Part shown: positions 27,069 to 37,122 of the stretch, piece by piece
How positions within the stretch are numbered: position 1 is the first letter of the stretch
Layout: every line of letters begins with the position of its first letter
Origin: an uncultured Candidatus Saccharibacteria bacterium
GTDB lineage: Bacteria > Patescibacteriota > Saccharimonadia > Saccharimonadales > Saccharimonadaceae
Length of the DNA: 38,342 bases
Assembly: GCA_946537195.1 (NCBI GenBank)
Contig: CAMNFE010000005.1
Coordinates: 1-38,342 of the forward strand
Direction: 5' to 3'
The notes under the pieces: generated by a model
The model's database searches: none
What the model saw: the letters and a program-made list of their open reading frames with translations, nothing else
Told to the model about the DNA's origin: nothing
Translations under genes and position numbers: made by a program

Positions 27069-27380
27069 ATGTACGAAGATACAGATGTTGACGCAACCTT
27101 TCATCTTCCGGTCTCAAGTGTTGTAAAAGCCGCCGTTGAGGAAGCAGAAAAACGCAAAGTCGCGCCAATTGCTACCACTACGCCAGTTCAGGCTACACCA
27201 ACACCTACTGTTTCTGTTGCTCAGACCACTCCGGTTCAACCCGTAGCGGACACTTCTTTTGTGCCGGTTCATTATTCGACCGAAGCAACATACGACGATA
27301 AAAAGCTCTACTTAGAATTAAGCGCTGTTTCTGATGAGGTACTCGAATGCCGAAGCAAGGTCTTAGAAAACGTTTTCTAA
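27069..27380 (+). CDS. Small hypothetical protein with Pro/Thr/Val-rich linker
   Basis: SD aaggaggc; low-complexity TPVQATPTPTVSVAQTTPVQP. Confidence 0.55.
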   Translation: MYEDTDVDATFHLPVSSVVKAAVEEAEKRKVAPIATTTPVQATPTPTVSVAQTTPVQPVADTSFVPVHYSTEATYDDKKLYLELSAVSDEVLECRSKVLENVF

Positions 27381-27715
27381 ACCCAATCCGTTCAATCGCG
27401 GCTCACTCAAATCGCGATGAACGCCGTAAGGCTGTTGAGCGTGATCTGATTAATGCCGAATCGGCCCTGGGTCGTTCAATTTTTGGCGAAGTTAAAAAAG
27501 GACACACGCGCGAATTTTTCTGCTTAAAGAAGAATGTATGGCTTTGGTATGAAGACGGCCTGATGATTCGCTATGAAGTTCGCGAAAATGGTGTCTACAA
27601 GCAAATTGGTGCCGATGCTAAATACCAAAGAGTAACCGGTGAAGAATTGAATAATTTCCGCAATGCCACCAAAGCGTATTTAAATCTCATCAAAACCCGC
27701 ATTTATAACCACTAA
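27347..27715 (+). CDS. Small basic hypothetical protein
   Basis: 122 aa ORF overlapping the previous CDS by 34 nt in another frame. Confidence 0.5.
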   Translation: MPKQGLRKRFLNPIRSIAAHSNRDERRKAVERDLINAESALGRSIFGEVKKGHTREFFCLKKNVWLWYEDGLMIRYEVRENGVYKQIGADAKYQRVTGEELNNFRNATKAYLNLIKTRIYNH

Positions 27716-27744
27716 AACTACTTCAGCCGTGGTAAAATATGCTT

Positions 27745-28980
27745 ATGCTTCAAAAATTGCGTAAGCTGCGCACTAACGAGAACGTTCTAATTGCTGTCAA
27801 TGTGCTTCTGCACAGTAAGACCGCATTTATGAGCGTATTTTTGATGGCTTTCATGATTCGCACCTCGCTTCAGGATTCTCCGGCGAGTTTCTTAATCTAT
27901 AACATTGTGCGCTACTCTTTAATGGGTATTTTATCGATTGCGCTTCTTAATCTTACGCGTAAGCATACGCTTGCTGCCTGGCGTCTTAGTATGCTTTTCT
28001 CAGTCTTTGAAGTTTTAGGGATAATATTACTCGACAGCTCTTCGCCTAATTTCCCATTCGTAATTGCAGTTTTTTCCGCCTTCGAGTCGGTTTTGTATTG
28101 GCGCCCAAAAATGTTTTTCGATACCACTGAGGTATCCGACGATCGCCGCGTACGCTACAAGAGCTTAAGCCAAATATGGATCGAAGTTGCCAAGGTTGTC
28201 ATGCCGGTCGTTCTTGGTGTCGCGATTAGTACTTCCAGCTATACGCGCACTGCACTGATAATCTTAGTGCTATCTTTATTCCAATTGATGCTTTCACTAT
28301 TATTCCGCCCAAGCAGGGAACACAAGCAAGAGAAAAAAGAGCATACTATTATGGATGTTGCGCGCTTCATGCTGCGCCACGATTCGATGCATAAAATGAT
28401 TTACCTATCAATGCTTCGCGGTTTAGTTGTTTGTTGTTCCGGTTACCTCATGGTGGCGCAAATAAATGTCTATCGTAGTACCGGTTCAGACTTGGACCTT
28501 GGTATCTTCACGGCGGCCGCATCATTGATTGCTATTGTTGTGCTTTGGGTTTATAGTCGTTGTGATCGTAAAAAGATGGCTCAAAAAACCATCATATTCA
28601 CTTTAGTGCCAGCGACTGTTTTATTGCCACTTGCTGCTATTCTGATACCGAACAATCCAGCTATCGCAATTGCATTTTATATCTTTACGCAGGCTATTCT
28701 TGGTAGCTTCTATGACAGTGTTCTTGCCGTGACACGTTTACAAGATATCCTCAGTCGTCATCTCAAAGATGACACTTATCGCGTTGAAATTGAATCTATC
28801 GCGGAAATGTTCATGACTATTGGCCGCGTAGTGACAATTTCAATCGTTCTGACACTTATTAGCCTAGGTCTAAATGATTGGTTAATGCCATTTGCACTTA
28901 TATGTTCACTGGCAATTTTCCCACTCATTTATCTCTCCTTGCCATCTAAAATGTGGCGTCGTGATAAAATAGACTCATGA
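27745..28980 (+). CDS. MFS-like multi-TM transporter
   Basis: About 12 hydrophobic segments; ATG (second of two) 6 nt after TAAAAT. Confidence 0.7.
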   Translation: MLQKLRKLRTNENVLIAVNVLLHSKTAFMSVFLMAFMIRTSLQDSPASFLIYNIVRYSLMGILSIALLNLTRKHTLAAWRLSMLFSVFEVLGIILLDSSSPNFPFVIAVFSAFESVLYWRPKMFFDTTEVSDDRRVRYKSLSQIWIEVAKVVMPVVLGVAISTSSYTRTALIILVLSLFQLMLSLLFRPSREHKQEKKEHTIMDVARFMLRHDSMHKMIYLSMLRGLVVCCSGYLMVAQINVYRSTGSDLDLGIFTAAASLIAIVVLWVYSRCDRKKMAQKTIIFTLVPATVLLPLAAILIPNNPAIAIAFYIFTQAILGSFYDSVLAVTRLQDILSRHLKDDTYRVEIESIAEMFMTIGRVVTISIVLTLISLGLNDWLMPFALICSLAIFPLIYLSLPSKMWRRDKIDS

Positions 28981-30125
28981 TTTATCTAGACTACGCGGCG
29001 GCTACGCCTCTTTCTGACAAAGCATTGAAGGCAATGCTTCCATATTTTAATGAAGAGTTTTTTAATCCTTCTGCTGCTTATCTACCAGCCGTAAATGTTC
29101 GTCGTGCTTACGAAAAAGCTAAAGATGACATCGCTCATGTCATTGGCGCGAAGGGTGCCGATTTGGTTATGACTTCTGGCGCCACCGAGTCAATCAACCT
29201 CGCTTTTTCTTTAGTCCCACAAGGTGCGGAAGTTCTTATTTCTGCCACCGAACATCCTTCTGTGCTTGAAAACGCTAAACGTGCAGGGAACTATAAAATC
29301 ATAAAAGTTGATCAAAATGGTCGTATCGACATTGAAGATTTTAGGGCTAAGCTTTCACCTAATACGCAATTCATTTCAATTTGCTTAGTATCTTCTGAAC
29401 TTGGTACGATTCAGCCAATATCGGATTTAGCGCGCATTGTCGAAGAAGAACGTCAGCGTCGCGCTTTTGCTAACGAGCAAACTCCACTTTATTTTCATAC
29501 CGATGCCTCGCAGGGCTTAGGCTTAATGGAAGTAAAACTAAATCGCCTTGGTGTCGATTTATTAACATTGAACGCTGCAAAAGTATATGGACCAAAGGGC
29601 GTTGGCGCACTCTATGTTGGGCATAATGTAAGACTCAAACCGCTAAATGTTGGTGGCGGTCAAGAAATGGGGCTCCGCAGTGGTACTGAAAACGTACCTG
29701 CCGTTATAGCTTTTGCGACAGCTATCACGGAGGCAGAAAAACATCTCAATGGCGAGCGTAAGCGCCTTCAAGAATTAAAAAGAAAATTCCGTCAAAGCCT
29801 TGAAGATTTATCGAATATTAAATTCTTAGGCAAAGACAAAGTTCAACTTGTCAGTTTTTTGCCTATCGTTTTACCGGGACTTGATGCCGAGCGTCTTATC
29901 TATGCCCTCGAGGATAAGGAAGTATACGTTTCCACTGGTGCTGCTTGTGCGGCAAGTAAAGGCGTTAAATCTCCTACTCTTCAGGCTATAGGATTAAACG
30001 ATACGGAAATTGCCGGATCTTTACGTATTACAATGGGCAAACATACCGACGACCAAGCCGTCATTAATGCTAGTAAAATAATTCACGATGTAATTAACGC
30101 TGAAATAGAACGTTTAGGAAACTAA
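28977..30125 (+). CDS. Cysteine desulfurase (NifS/IscS family)
   Basis: 'YLDYAAATPLSDKAL', 'TSGATESINLAF', 'KVYGPKGVGALYVG', 'GGGQEMGLRSGTENVPAVIAFA', 'STGAACAASKG' catalytic Cys loop. Confidence 0.93.
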   Translation: MIYLDYAAATPLSDKALKAMLPYFNEEFFNPSAAYLPAVNVRRAYEKAKDDIAHVIGAKGADLVMTSGATESINLAFSLVPQGAEVLISATEHPSVLENAKRAGNYKIIKVDQNGRIDIEDFRAKLSPNTQFISICLVSSELGTIQPISDLARIVEEERQRRAFANEQTPLYFHTDASQGLGLMEVKLNRLGVDLLTLNAAKVYGPKGVGALYVGHNVRLKPLNVGGGQEMGLRSGTENVPAVIAFATAITEAEKHLNGERKRLQELKRKFRQSLEDLSNIKFLGKDKVQLVSFLPIVLPGLDAERLIYALEDKEVYVSTGAACAASKGVKSPTLQAIGLNDTEIAGSLRITMGKHTDDQAVINASKIIHDVINAEIERLGN

Positions 30126-30126
30126 A

Positions 30127-30882
30127 CTACCAGCACTTATCACCTTTTTCGTAAGCGCAAGTGTAAGATTTTCCATTTAAGTTTTTCTGAATATAGTCTA
30201 AGCCTTGGGCATTACTTTGCGGCACTTTTTGGTTCTTAATCTCTTTCAATTTGTCGTCACTAAGCTGCTTATCTCCGGTCTTTTCGCCCGTAGTGTCGTC
30301 ATCGGTTGGTATCTCATTAATTCTAGCAACAGCTTCGTTGCGTTTCTTTTTTACGCGATCTCGCGCGAAATCGGACGCATAATTGTTGCCGTCACCGTTA
30401 CCTTTTGCCGCGCAATTATTGGAATAAAGTACCGATTCTGCATTTTGGTATTTTTCTAAAGCTGATTCGTAATTTCCAGCCGCATAGTTATCGTCACCTT
30501 GCTTTTCTATACTAAGTGAAAGGTTAGTGTATATTTTACAAATCACTTCTTTTGTGGGGGACCCCATTAAGCTGTATCTAAAACTCTTTTCTGCGTCGGC
30601 ATATTTACCAGTCTGCATATGCGCGACGCCCTGGTTGTAGTCGGCGATATATGGCTCTAGCACATTCATTAAAAAGCGCGTTTCCGTAACGTTTTGCGCT
30701 ATTGGGAAATTTCTATTGTTATAGCTAATCATGTAAATGAGATTGTATATCCATGCCGAACAGAAAAATATTGAAATTATTAGTAAGATTGCCAAAGGTA
30801 GCGCAAAAACTCTTAATAAATGTTTTCGTTTTTCTTTTCTGACTTTTTCTTGATCAAGTAGCCCTGGATCCAAATTAATCAT
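30127..30882 (-). CDS. TPR-repeat membrane protein (end of MoxR operon)
   Basis: One TM helix, then 'MQTGKYADAEKSFRYSLMG' and 'YAAGNYESALEKYQNAE' TPR-like repeats. Confidence 0.7.
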   Translation of the reverse strand: MINLDPGLLDQEKVRKEKRKHLLRVFALPLAILLIISIFFCSAWIYNLIYMISYNNRNFPIAQNVTETRFLMNVLEPYIADYNQGVAHMQTGKYADAEKSFRYSLMGSPTKEVICKIYTNLSLSIEKQGDDNYAAGNYESALEKYQNAESVLYSNNCAAKGNGDGNNYASDFARDRVKKKRNEAVARINEIPTDDDTTGEKTGDKQLSDDKLKEIKNQKVPQSNAQGLDYIQKNLNGKSYTCAYEKGDKCW

Positions 30883-31892
30883 CGCTTTACCTCATATTCT
30901 TCTAAGAGTTTGTTCAGATCTCGATATAATTCTACTAACAGTAAAACAGTTGCAAAAATCATAAAAATCCAATACGTTTCAAAAATTGCATTTGGATCAT
31001 AGTATACCTCGAAGGATGAAGTCTCTTCTATTTTCTTTTTAAGTTCGTTGGTTGTTTTGACGATGTCATTAGATTTTCCGTAAGTAAAGTTATACTTATT
31101 TGCGATATTGCGTAGATTCCCCTCGTCTATCCTAGATATTACTGGAGTGTTGCCTACCGTTACATACGGATCGTTCTTGTCCTGACGATAATATAGCGTT
31201 GCGCCGTCGTTATTTGAAATGATTTTTGGAACTTTCCCGCCACCTTGAGTGCCGTAGCCAATTACCATGCCTCCAGCTACATTCTTAAAGTTTCCATCGT
31301 CTAATTTTGAAGCCTTTGGATTCTCCATTGCAATCTCGCCATCACTTAAAATAAAGACGACTGCTTTTTGGTTCTGATGATCCTTTAAATAAGAATCAAT
31401 ACCATTACTCGCTGTATTAATTAATAGATTTAAATCGGTTCCATCACTTAATTTTGTAGTTTTTGTCCCCATGTATTTAATTGCCGCGAGAGTTGCGTCT
31501 ACGTCCGAACTCAATGGCTGCATCTGATAAGTTACTACATCTTGCGCAAAGATTGCGTATTTCGCATTAGGAAAAGCATTTACGATAATTTGGGCGTCCT
31601 TCTTTGCGACCTCGATACGCGCTTTATTGTAGACGTCTTTCGATGCCATACTTCCAGTATTATCAATTACGAGGTATACGGCGATATCGCTAGTCTCTTT
31701 CGATACGTCTGCTCCTTCTAGGTGAATAATCGGACGCAAAGCTGCTATACAAACCAAAATAATAACACTGATTTTTATGAAGTTATTAACTCTTCGATAT
31801 CTTGGCATCACAATGCAAATAATTATAAAAATCAACATTAAGCCAATTATGATAATCGGAATATAAAATGGCACAATAGGCTCGAAACTCAT
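30879..31892 (-). CDS. VWA domain membrane protein
   Basis: MIDAS-like 'VYLVIDNTGSMASKD', TM helices at both ends. Confidence 0.85.
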   Translation of the reverse strand: MSFEPIVPFYIPIIIIGLMLIFIIICIVMPRYRRVNNFIKISVIILVCIAALRPIIHLEGADVSKETSDIAVYLVIDNTGSMASKDVYNKARIEVAKKDAQIIVNAFPNAKYAIFAQDVVTYQMQPLSSDVDATLAAIKYMGTKTTKLSDGTDLNLLINTASNGIDSYLKDHQNQKAVVFILSDGEIAMENPKASKLDDGNFKNVAGGMVIGYGTQGGGKVPKIISNNDGATLYYRQDKNDPYVTVGNTPVISRIDEGNLRNIANKYNFTYGKSNDIVKTTNELKKKIEETSSFEVYYDPNAIFETYWIFMIFATVLLLVELYRDLNKLLEEYEVKR

Positions 31893-32884
31893 AGCTTAAT
31901 CCTCCAAATGACTGCGAATAATAGAACAATTAGCACAAAAGAAATCTGAATACCTAGGTTTGGAGAGTCTTCATAAACATATTCAATTTCGCCCTTGTGT
32001 CTTATTTCTTCTTGATCTTTTATAGCTTGCGCCGCCTTTAATGCCTGCTGTTTACTAGTGAAGTAAAGTCCACCAGTTGAAGTTGCAGCGGTCCTGAATT
32101 GTGCATCTTCTGAAGCGTCAGAACTGCCGATATTAACTCCATACATTACGACGTTGTGTGCCTTAGCGTAATTAGCGGCCACTGTGATACTGATATCTTC
32201 CAAGTCTGGAGACTGGTGATTATCAGTTAGTACTATCATCGATTTTGAATAATTATCGTCATTCAGCGTGTGGATATTATCCAAACAACCTACGACGCCA
32301 GAACCGATGTTAGATCCACTACCTACCACAAGGTTGTAATAGCTGTAACGCAAATTCGCGTCTATCGTCGAGGCAGAAGAGGCTAGGTAATAGCTATTTT
32401 TTAAGTCTGACAGTGATTTTTTGATACCCCCATAGTCGTTACTTAATGGCGTTAAGACCGTACTATGTTCGGCGAAGATCGTAATACCAATTCGTTCGCC
32501 TTTAAGTTGATCGACTATTTCATCAAAGTAGCCAATAAACTCTTCGCGATAACTTGAGGTTGAGCCACTAATATCTATACATAACATAATGTCGCGCGTG
32601 TCTGCGTCGGAGCCTTTTTCATTTACTTGAATAGGCCTTGAGGCGGTTAGCGTGCAGGAGAAAATAGAACCAATCGAAAATAGTGCTGCAAATACGAGTA
32701 GGATGCGATAGCGGACTCTTGCTTTTTCGTATTCTGGCAAGTTACGTGCCTTTTTGCTATGAGAAATAATGGCAGCTTTTTTATGCTTCGGCGTGTGCTT
32801 TTTTGTCAGTAAACGATAGACGGCAAGCGCAACAATACAAATTATCGCAAAGAGTGGTGGAATAAATAGCCAGGAATATCTCAT
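31889..32884 (-). CDS. VWA domain membrane protein (BatA-like)
   Basis: 'DIMLCIDISGSTSSY' MIDAS, 'IGITIFAEHSTVLTPLSND', 'MIVLTDNHQSP'. Confidence 0.87.
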   Translation of the reverse strand: MRYSWLFIPPLFAIICIVALAVYRLLTKKHTPKHKKAAIISHSKKARNLPEYEKARVRYRILLVFAALFSIGSIFSCTLTASRPIQVNEKGSDADTRDIMLCIDISGSTSSYREEFIGYFDEIVDQLKGERIGITIFAEHSTVLTPLSNDYGGIKKSLSDLKNSYYLASSASTIDANLRYSYYNLVVGSGSNIGSGVVGCLDNIHTLNDDNYSKSMIVLTDNHQSPDLEDISITVAANYAKAHNVVMYGVNIGSSDASEDAQFRTAATSTGGLYFTSKQQALKAAQAIKDQEEIRHKGEIEYVYEDSPNLGIQISFVLIVLLFAVIWRIKL

Positions 32885-33363
32885 TGTTGCTCCTTTATAA
32901 GTTGACGTGCTTTTTCGGCGGAACCAGATACTGATCCTCTTTGTAGAGCATCAAACTCGTCCGGATAATATTCCTCGATCAGTTTAGTTAGATGTTCATG
33001 GCGCGATTTCTTTAAGTCTGACAGAGTTAAAACATCCGCATGGAAACCTAGCGCCTCATAATAGAATAGGCGGACGATTAAGCTTAATTGCTGATGAGCA
33101 ACAGAAGCTTTATTCTTCCGTGCCTTAAATTGTTTTTCGACCTCATCGATCATCGCTAAATATTTCGCTTTAATTGCTTCGATATCAATTATCTTCGGGG
33201 CCTGAGGCTTCAGGTCGGCTATAGTTTTAATCGGTTTTCTACGAGTAATAAAGATGATCACGAATATGATTGCAATAGCCATCAATAAGAAGGCCAAGCC
33301 AATTATTAGCCAGATGAGATTGTAATAAAACGGACCATACATTCCACTACTTTCGTCTAGCAT
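32881..33363 (-). CDS. Single-TM protein of MoxR operon (DUF4381-like position)
   Basis: N-terminal TM, helical cytoplasmic part; overlaps flanking genes. Confidence 0.6.
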   Translation of the reverse strand: MLDESSGMYGPFYYNLIWLIIGLAFLLMAIAIIFVIIFITRRKPIKTIADLKPQAPKIIDIEAIKAKYLAMIDEVEKQFKARKNKASVAHQQLSLIVRLFYYEALGFHADVLTLSDLKKSRHEHLTKLIEEYYPDEFDALQRGSVSGSAEKARQLIKEQQ

Positions 33364-34237
33364 GCTTTTGCTCCTCTAACATTTTCACGATAGCCGGAAT
33401 GGCATGATCGGTGCTGTCTACGAAAGTACTTGCAATATGGAAATGGCGTAAAGCTTTTCGAATTCTTTCTTTTTGAGCTTCGCGGTAGTCTTTTTCTGCC
33501 TTGGCTAGCTTTTTGTTCTTGCGATAGTACTGTGGTAAACGTACTTTACTTTCGTTATCGAAAACATCTTTATCGAACAATAGTTCGTTCGTCATTGGCG
33601 AATCTTCAATCATGATATACATTTGTTCATGGCGCGCATTTAGTTTGCGGATAATTTCGCTGTCAATCGTCTCGGCGTTGTCCGGATCGGTAATAACAAT
33701 GATAAATAAACGTTCACGATATCCTTTCGCAACGTAGGTCAGCAGGGAATTAATGTCGCTATCCTGGTTATCTACGCTAATTGAATGCGCGTAACTACTC
33801 AAGAAGTTTTCTAGATAGGCTGTATCTTCTTTCATTGCGTAGCGCGAGTTGCCGCCCTTGTTTCCGTAAACCATACCGATTAAATCGCTATGACGCTGAG
33901 CAACATAGGCTAATACGCCAGCGCAGAATGTGGCAACTTCACCTTTCGTTTCGCCACTTGGTGCTAAACTTGCCATCGAGTTTCCATTTTCGGCCACAAT
34001 CAGCAAGTTATGCTTACGAATAGCGATATAGCGACGAATCATCACGCTACGTGAGCGAGCGGTTGCTTTCCAGTCGATATCTTTGATATCGTCGCCGTAG
34101 TTATATTCACGTAGATCATCAAAATCCATACTGCGGCCCTTAAAGACAGAACCGTAGTTACCCGTTAAGACATTGCGTACGCGGCGCATCGAATGGATGT
34201 CCATCTTTTTGCGTACTTTTACGAGATAACTTGCCAT
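33347..34237 (-). CDS. DUF58 domain protein
   Basis: 'NYGSVFKGRSMDFDDLREYNYGDDIKDIDWKATARSRSVMIRRYI' is the DUF58 signature. Confidence 0.92.
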   Translation of the reverse strand: MASYLVKVRKKMDIHSMRRVRNVLTGNYGSVFKGRSMDFDDLREYNYGDDIKDIDWKATARSRSVMIRRYIAIRKHNLLIVAENGNSMASLAPSGETKGEVATFCAGVLAYVAQRHSDLIGMVYGNKGGNSRYAMKEDTAYLENFLSSYAHSISVDNQDSDINSLLTYVAKGYRERLFIIVITDPDNAETIDSEIIRKLNARHEQMYIMIEDSPMTNELLFDKDVFDNESKVRLPQYYRKNKKLAKAEKDYREAQKERIRKALRHFHIASTFVDSTDHAIPAIVKMLEEQKHARRK

Positions 34238-34272
34238 TTTAGATTTCGATTATTCCGTTCTTTCTTTGTTAA

Positions 34273-35301
34273 CTATGGTGTTTGAATTTTTGCGAAGATT
34301 GCATCGATGATAGCTTCTGGATGGACCTCGTCGGCTGCTGCTTCGAAGTTTAGAATGATGCGGTGACGGAGTACGGCATAGCGCAGACGTTTGACGTCAT
34401 CTGGAGTGACATAACCACGACCTTCAATTAATGCGATAGCTTGCGCTACCTTCATGAGCGCAATACCGCCACGAGGGCTAACACCGTATTCGACGTAACG
34501 TGCTAGGCTTGCATCTATTAATTCGCGTGGGTTACGGGTAGCGCTAATAATGTTAATAATGTAGTTTTTAATCGAATCATCTACGACTACACGCTCGGCA
34601 TATTTTTGTAGTCTCTGAATATTGGCAATATCTACCTTCTCACCATCTGTAAGCGGGGCAGTGGTAATGCCGTTCAAAGTTGCATTAAGAATTTGCATCT
34701 CTTCGTCGCGGCTTGGATAGTCAACAATCTCTTTCAATAGAAAACGGTCGAGCTGGGCTTCAGGGAGTTCATAGGTACCTTCCTGCTCAATTGGGTTTTG
34801 TGTTGCGAGAACGATAAATGGTTCTGGCATCTTATACATTACGCCGGCAACGGATACTTGGCGTTCCTGCATCGCCTCAAGCATAGCGGATTGGGTTTTT
34901 GCACTAGAACGGTTAATCTCATCAAGAAGGATAAAGTTCGCATGAACAGGACCAACTTTTGTTTCAAACGAACCAGTATTGTAGTTGTAAATCTGAGTAC
35001 CAATAATATCGCTTGGAAGGAGATCCGGCGTACACTGGATGCGGCTAAATGAGCCGTTCGCAGCTTCCGCAATCGTCTTTGCGGCGAGAGTTTTAGCAAG
35101 ACCCGGTACGGACTCGAGCAATACGTGACCATTAGAAATCAATGCCACTAACATTGCGAGACGAAGTTCGTCCTGGCCTACAACCTTTTTCTGATAGGCA
35201 GTGGTAATTTTTTCTATTGTGCTTTTTGCGTCGATAAGATCGCTATCGGCGAGCAAGTTTTGGTTGTTGTCGTGGTCCATTTGGTCTCCTTTTATGCCCA
35301 A
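34273..35301 (-). CDS. MoxR family AAA+ ATPase
   Basis: 'GHVLLESVPGLAKT', 'FILLDEINRSSAKTQSAMLEAMQERQVS', 'VLATQNPIEQEGTYELPEAQLDRF'. Confidence 0.95.
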   Translation of the reverse strand: MGIKGDQMDHDNNQNLLADSDLIDAKSTIEKITTAYQKKVVGQDELRLAMLVALISNGHVLLESVPGLAKTLAAKTIAEAANGSFSRIQCTPDLLPSDIIGTQIYNYNTGSFETKVGPVHANFILLDEINRSSAKTQSAMLEAMQERQVSVAGVMYKMPEPFIVLATQNPIEQEGTYELPEAQLDRFLLKEIVDYPSRDEEMQILNATLNGITTAPLTDGEKVDIANIQRLQKYAERVVVDDSIKNYIINIISATRNPRELIDASLARYVEYGVSPRGGIALMKVAQAIALIEGRGYVTPDDVKRLRYAVLRHRIILNFEAAADEVHPEAIIDAIFAKIQTP

Positions 35302-35951
35302 TACAGGCTAATATTATTTGCCATTTTAATTTCCTGTTCTTCAGTGAAACTATCCGGTTGGTCGAAGTAGTGACCGTCTTCGAAAAAGGTATTTGGCAGA
35401 ATGTCCATATAAGTCACTCCATCGGTGTCGATGTTAAATTTATCTGAAATCTCTGTTGTAATATTGCCGCAAACCCCCATTATTGATGCCGGCTTGTATG
35501 CTTTTAGGATATTTAAGGCAACCTGAATTTGAAATTGCGTATGTAAAATATCCGCGAACAGTAATACGTTACGATTATTAAAAGCATTCATGTCGAAATT
35601 CGGATTTGGATCTGCCTGAGAGTTTATCGTCGAGAAAGCGTCACGCTTGCGCTCTTCGATCACGCTCATAAAGTCCATAGCAATATATTCATACTCACCG
35701 CGAGATATTTCGGGATTTAAAACAAAATCACCCTTTTGCGTCACGGCACCTAAGGTACGTGTAATATCGAAAGGATCCTGAATTTCTGCGTACTGCAATA
35801 TATAGATATAAGCGTGCAAATGTGCGGCTAGCTCTATGCAAGAGAGCAGAGAACTCTTTTTCAAGCAAAAAATAATCGAATCGGTGTCTTTAAATTGTGT
35901 TAGTTTTTCAGCAAGCTGATCCCCTAAAACTTGCCTGTTCGGATAGAACAC
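35292..35951 (-). CDS. Degenerate phosphoribosyltransferase-fold-like protein at head of MoxR operon
   Basis: 'FYPNRQVLGDQLAEKL' and 'NRNVLLFADILHTQFQIQVALNILKAYKPASIMGVCG' resemble PRTase N-terminal and PRPP-loop regions without catalytic residues; GTG start with SD ggaggtgg; overlaps moxR. Confidence 0.5.
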   Translation of the reverse strand: MFYPNRQVLGDQLAEKLTQFKDTDSIIFCLKKSSLLSCIELAAHLHAYIYILQYAEIQDPFDITRTLGAVTQKGDFVLNPEISRGEYEYIAMDFMSVIEERKRDAFSTINSQADPNPNFDMNAFNNRNVLLFADILHTQFQIQVALNILKAYKPASIMGVCGNITTEISDKFNIDTDGVTYMDILPNTFFEDGHYFDQPDSFTEEQEIKMANNISLYWA

Positions 35952-36068
35952 GCCACCTCCAATTAATAATGCTTCTTCATATATTTTAGCATAACCGCAT
36001 CAATAAAAACAAAGATTTAAAATGCTTATGCTTTCATTTTGATAAGCATTAATGTTATTATTCCAGTT

Positions 36069-37109
36069 ATGGTAAAGAGAGGTAGAATCGGTTATATTGA
36101 TGTGGCTCGTGCCATAGCTATGTTTGCTATTATTCTCGGACACGTCGTTCCTCCTGAAAGATATTCCATTGCGCATATTTGTTTTACTTTCCATGTGCCA
36201 CTTTTCTTTATCGTAAGTGGCCTTTTGTCTCATAAGTATGATTGGGATACCTTAATTAAGAAACGATTTAGGTCTCTCATAATTCCTTATCTCATTACGT
36301 CTCTAATTATTATTCTGATGGTCTTCGTAGTTCGTCATAGTTTTCTTCAGATACCTGGAGCCGCGGACCGATCGGTGGCATCTTGGATAATGAGCGCATG
36401 GTTCGGTAGTGGCTCACTAACGGTTTTTGGCATTAAGCCAATTGGAGCCATCTGGTTCTTACTAGCAATGTTCTTCGGTCTTCTTTTCCTTAATCTGATT
36501 ATCGATAAGAAGGGGCGCTTCATTTATGCTACCGCTGTTATGCTAATCGCCTACGCGGTTGCGCCACATTTTTGGGCCCCTCTCAGTCTTCTATCAGCCG
36601 CCGCTGCAACTTTCTTTATGCTAATAGGGGTAAAGATGAAAGAAATCGGTATCGAGAAAATAATCCGCTGGCCTATCGTTCTGGCCTCATTTATGATTTG
36701 GCTCGCAGTTCTTATCGTAACTATAGATTCGCCAAAAATGTTTTCGATTGTGAAGTTAAGCTTTACGAATTTACCATTAGACATTATTGCTGCAATAGCG
36801 GGCACAATTGTAGTTTTCGGCATTTCCGCTTTTCTAGATAAATATCTAAAAAAGCTCGCTAATTTCATTAAGCCATTCGGCGAATATTCCCTGATTGCTC
36901 TCTGTGCGCATTTGATCGCGCTAGGCTTTATTCCTTGGTATGACCTTTTCCGTTTCGTTGGGTTAGCACCGAAATGGTATTTTGCGCTGATTGGGCACGT
37001 ATTCTGGTGCGTTTGCTGGATATTGATTATTCGATTCTTCAAGTTTCGCAAACAGTACAAAAAAGGGTTAGCCGCTACCCGTACTGCTTGCGAAAAAGCA
37101 AAAAAATGA
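36069..37109 (+). CDS. Acyltransferase 3 family membrane protein
   Basis: 'RIGYIDVARAIAMFAIILGHV...FHVPLFFIVSGLL' signature; about 10 TMs. Confidence 0.88.
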   Translation: MVKRGRIGYIDVARAIAMFAIILGHVVPPERYSIAHICFTFHVPLFFIVSGLLSHKYDWDTLIKKRFRSLIIPYLITSLIIILMVFVVRHSFLQIPGAADRSVASWIMSAWFGSGSLTVFGIKPIGAIWFLLAMFFGLLFLNLIIDKKGRFIYATAVMLIAYAVAPHFWAPLSLLSAAAATFFMLIGVKMKEIGIEKIIRWPIVLASFMIWLAVLIVTIDSPKMFSIVKLSFTNLPLDIIAAIAGTIVVFGISAFLDKYLKKLANFIKPFGEYSLIALCAHLIALGFIPWYDLFRFVGLAPKWYFALIGHVFWCVCWILIIRFFKFRKQYKKGLAATRTACEKAKK

Positions 37110-37122
37110 TATTATATATCTA

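Noticed and set aside
27081-27260. Repeat-like Pro/Thr/Gln/Val segment as a tandem repeat
   Set aside because: Low-complexity linker (TPVQ...TPVQ) without regular nucleotide periodicity.
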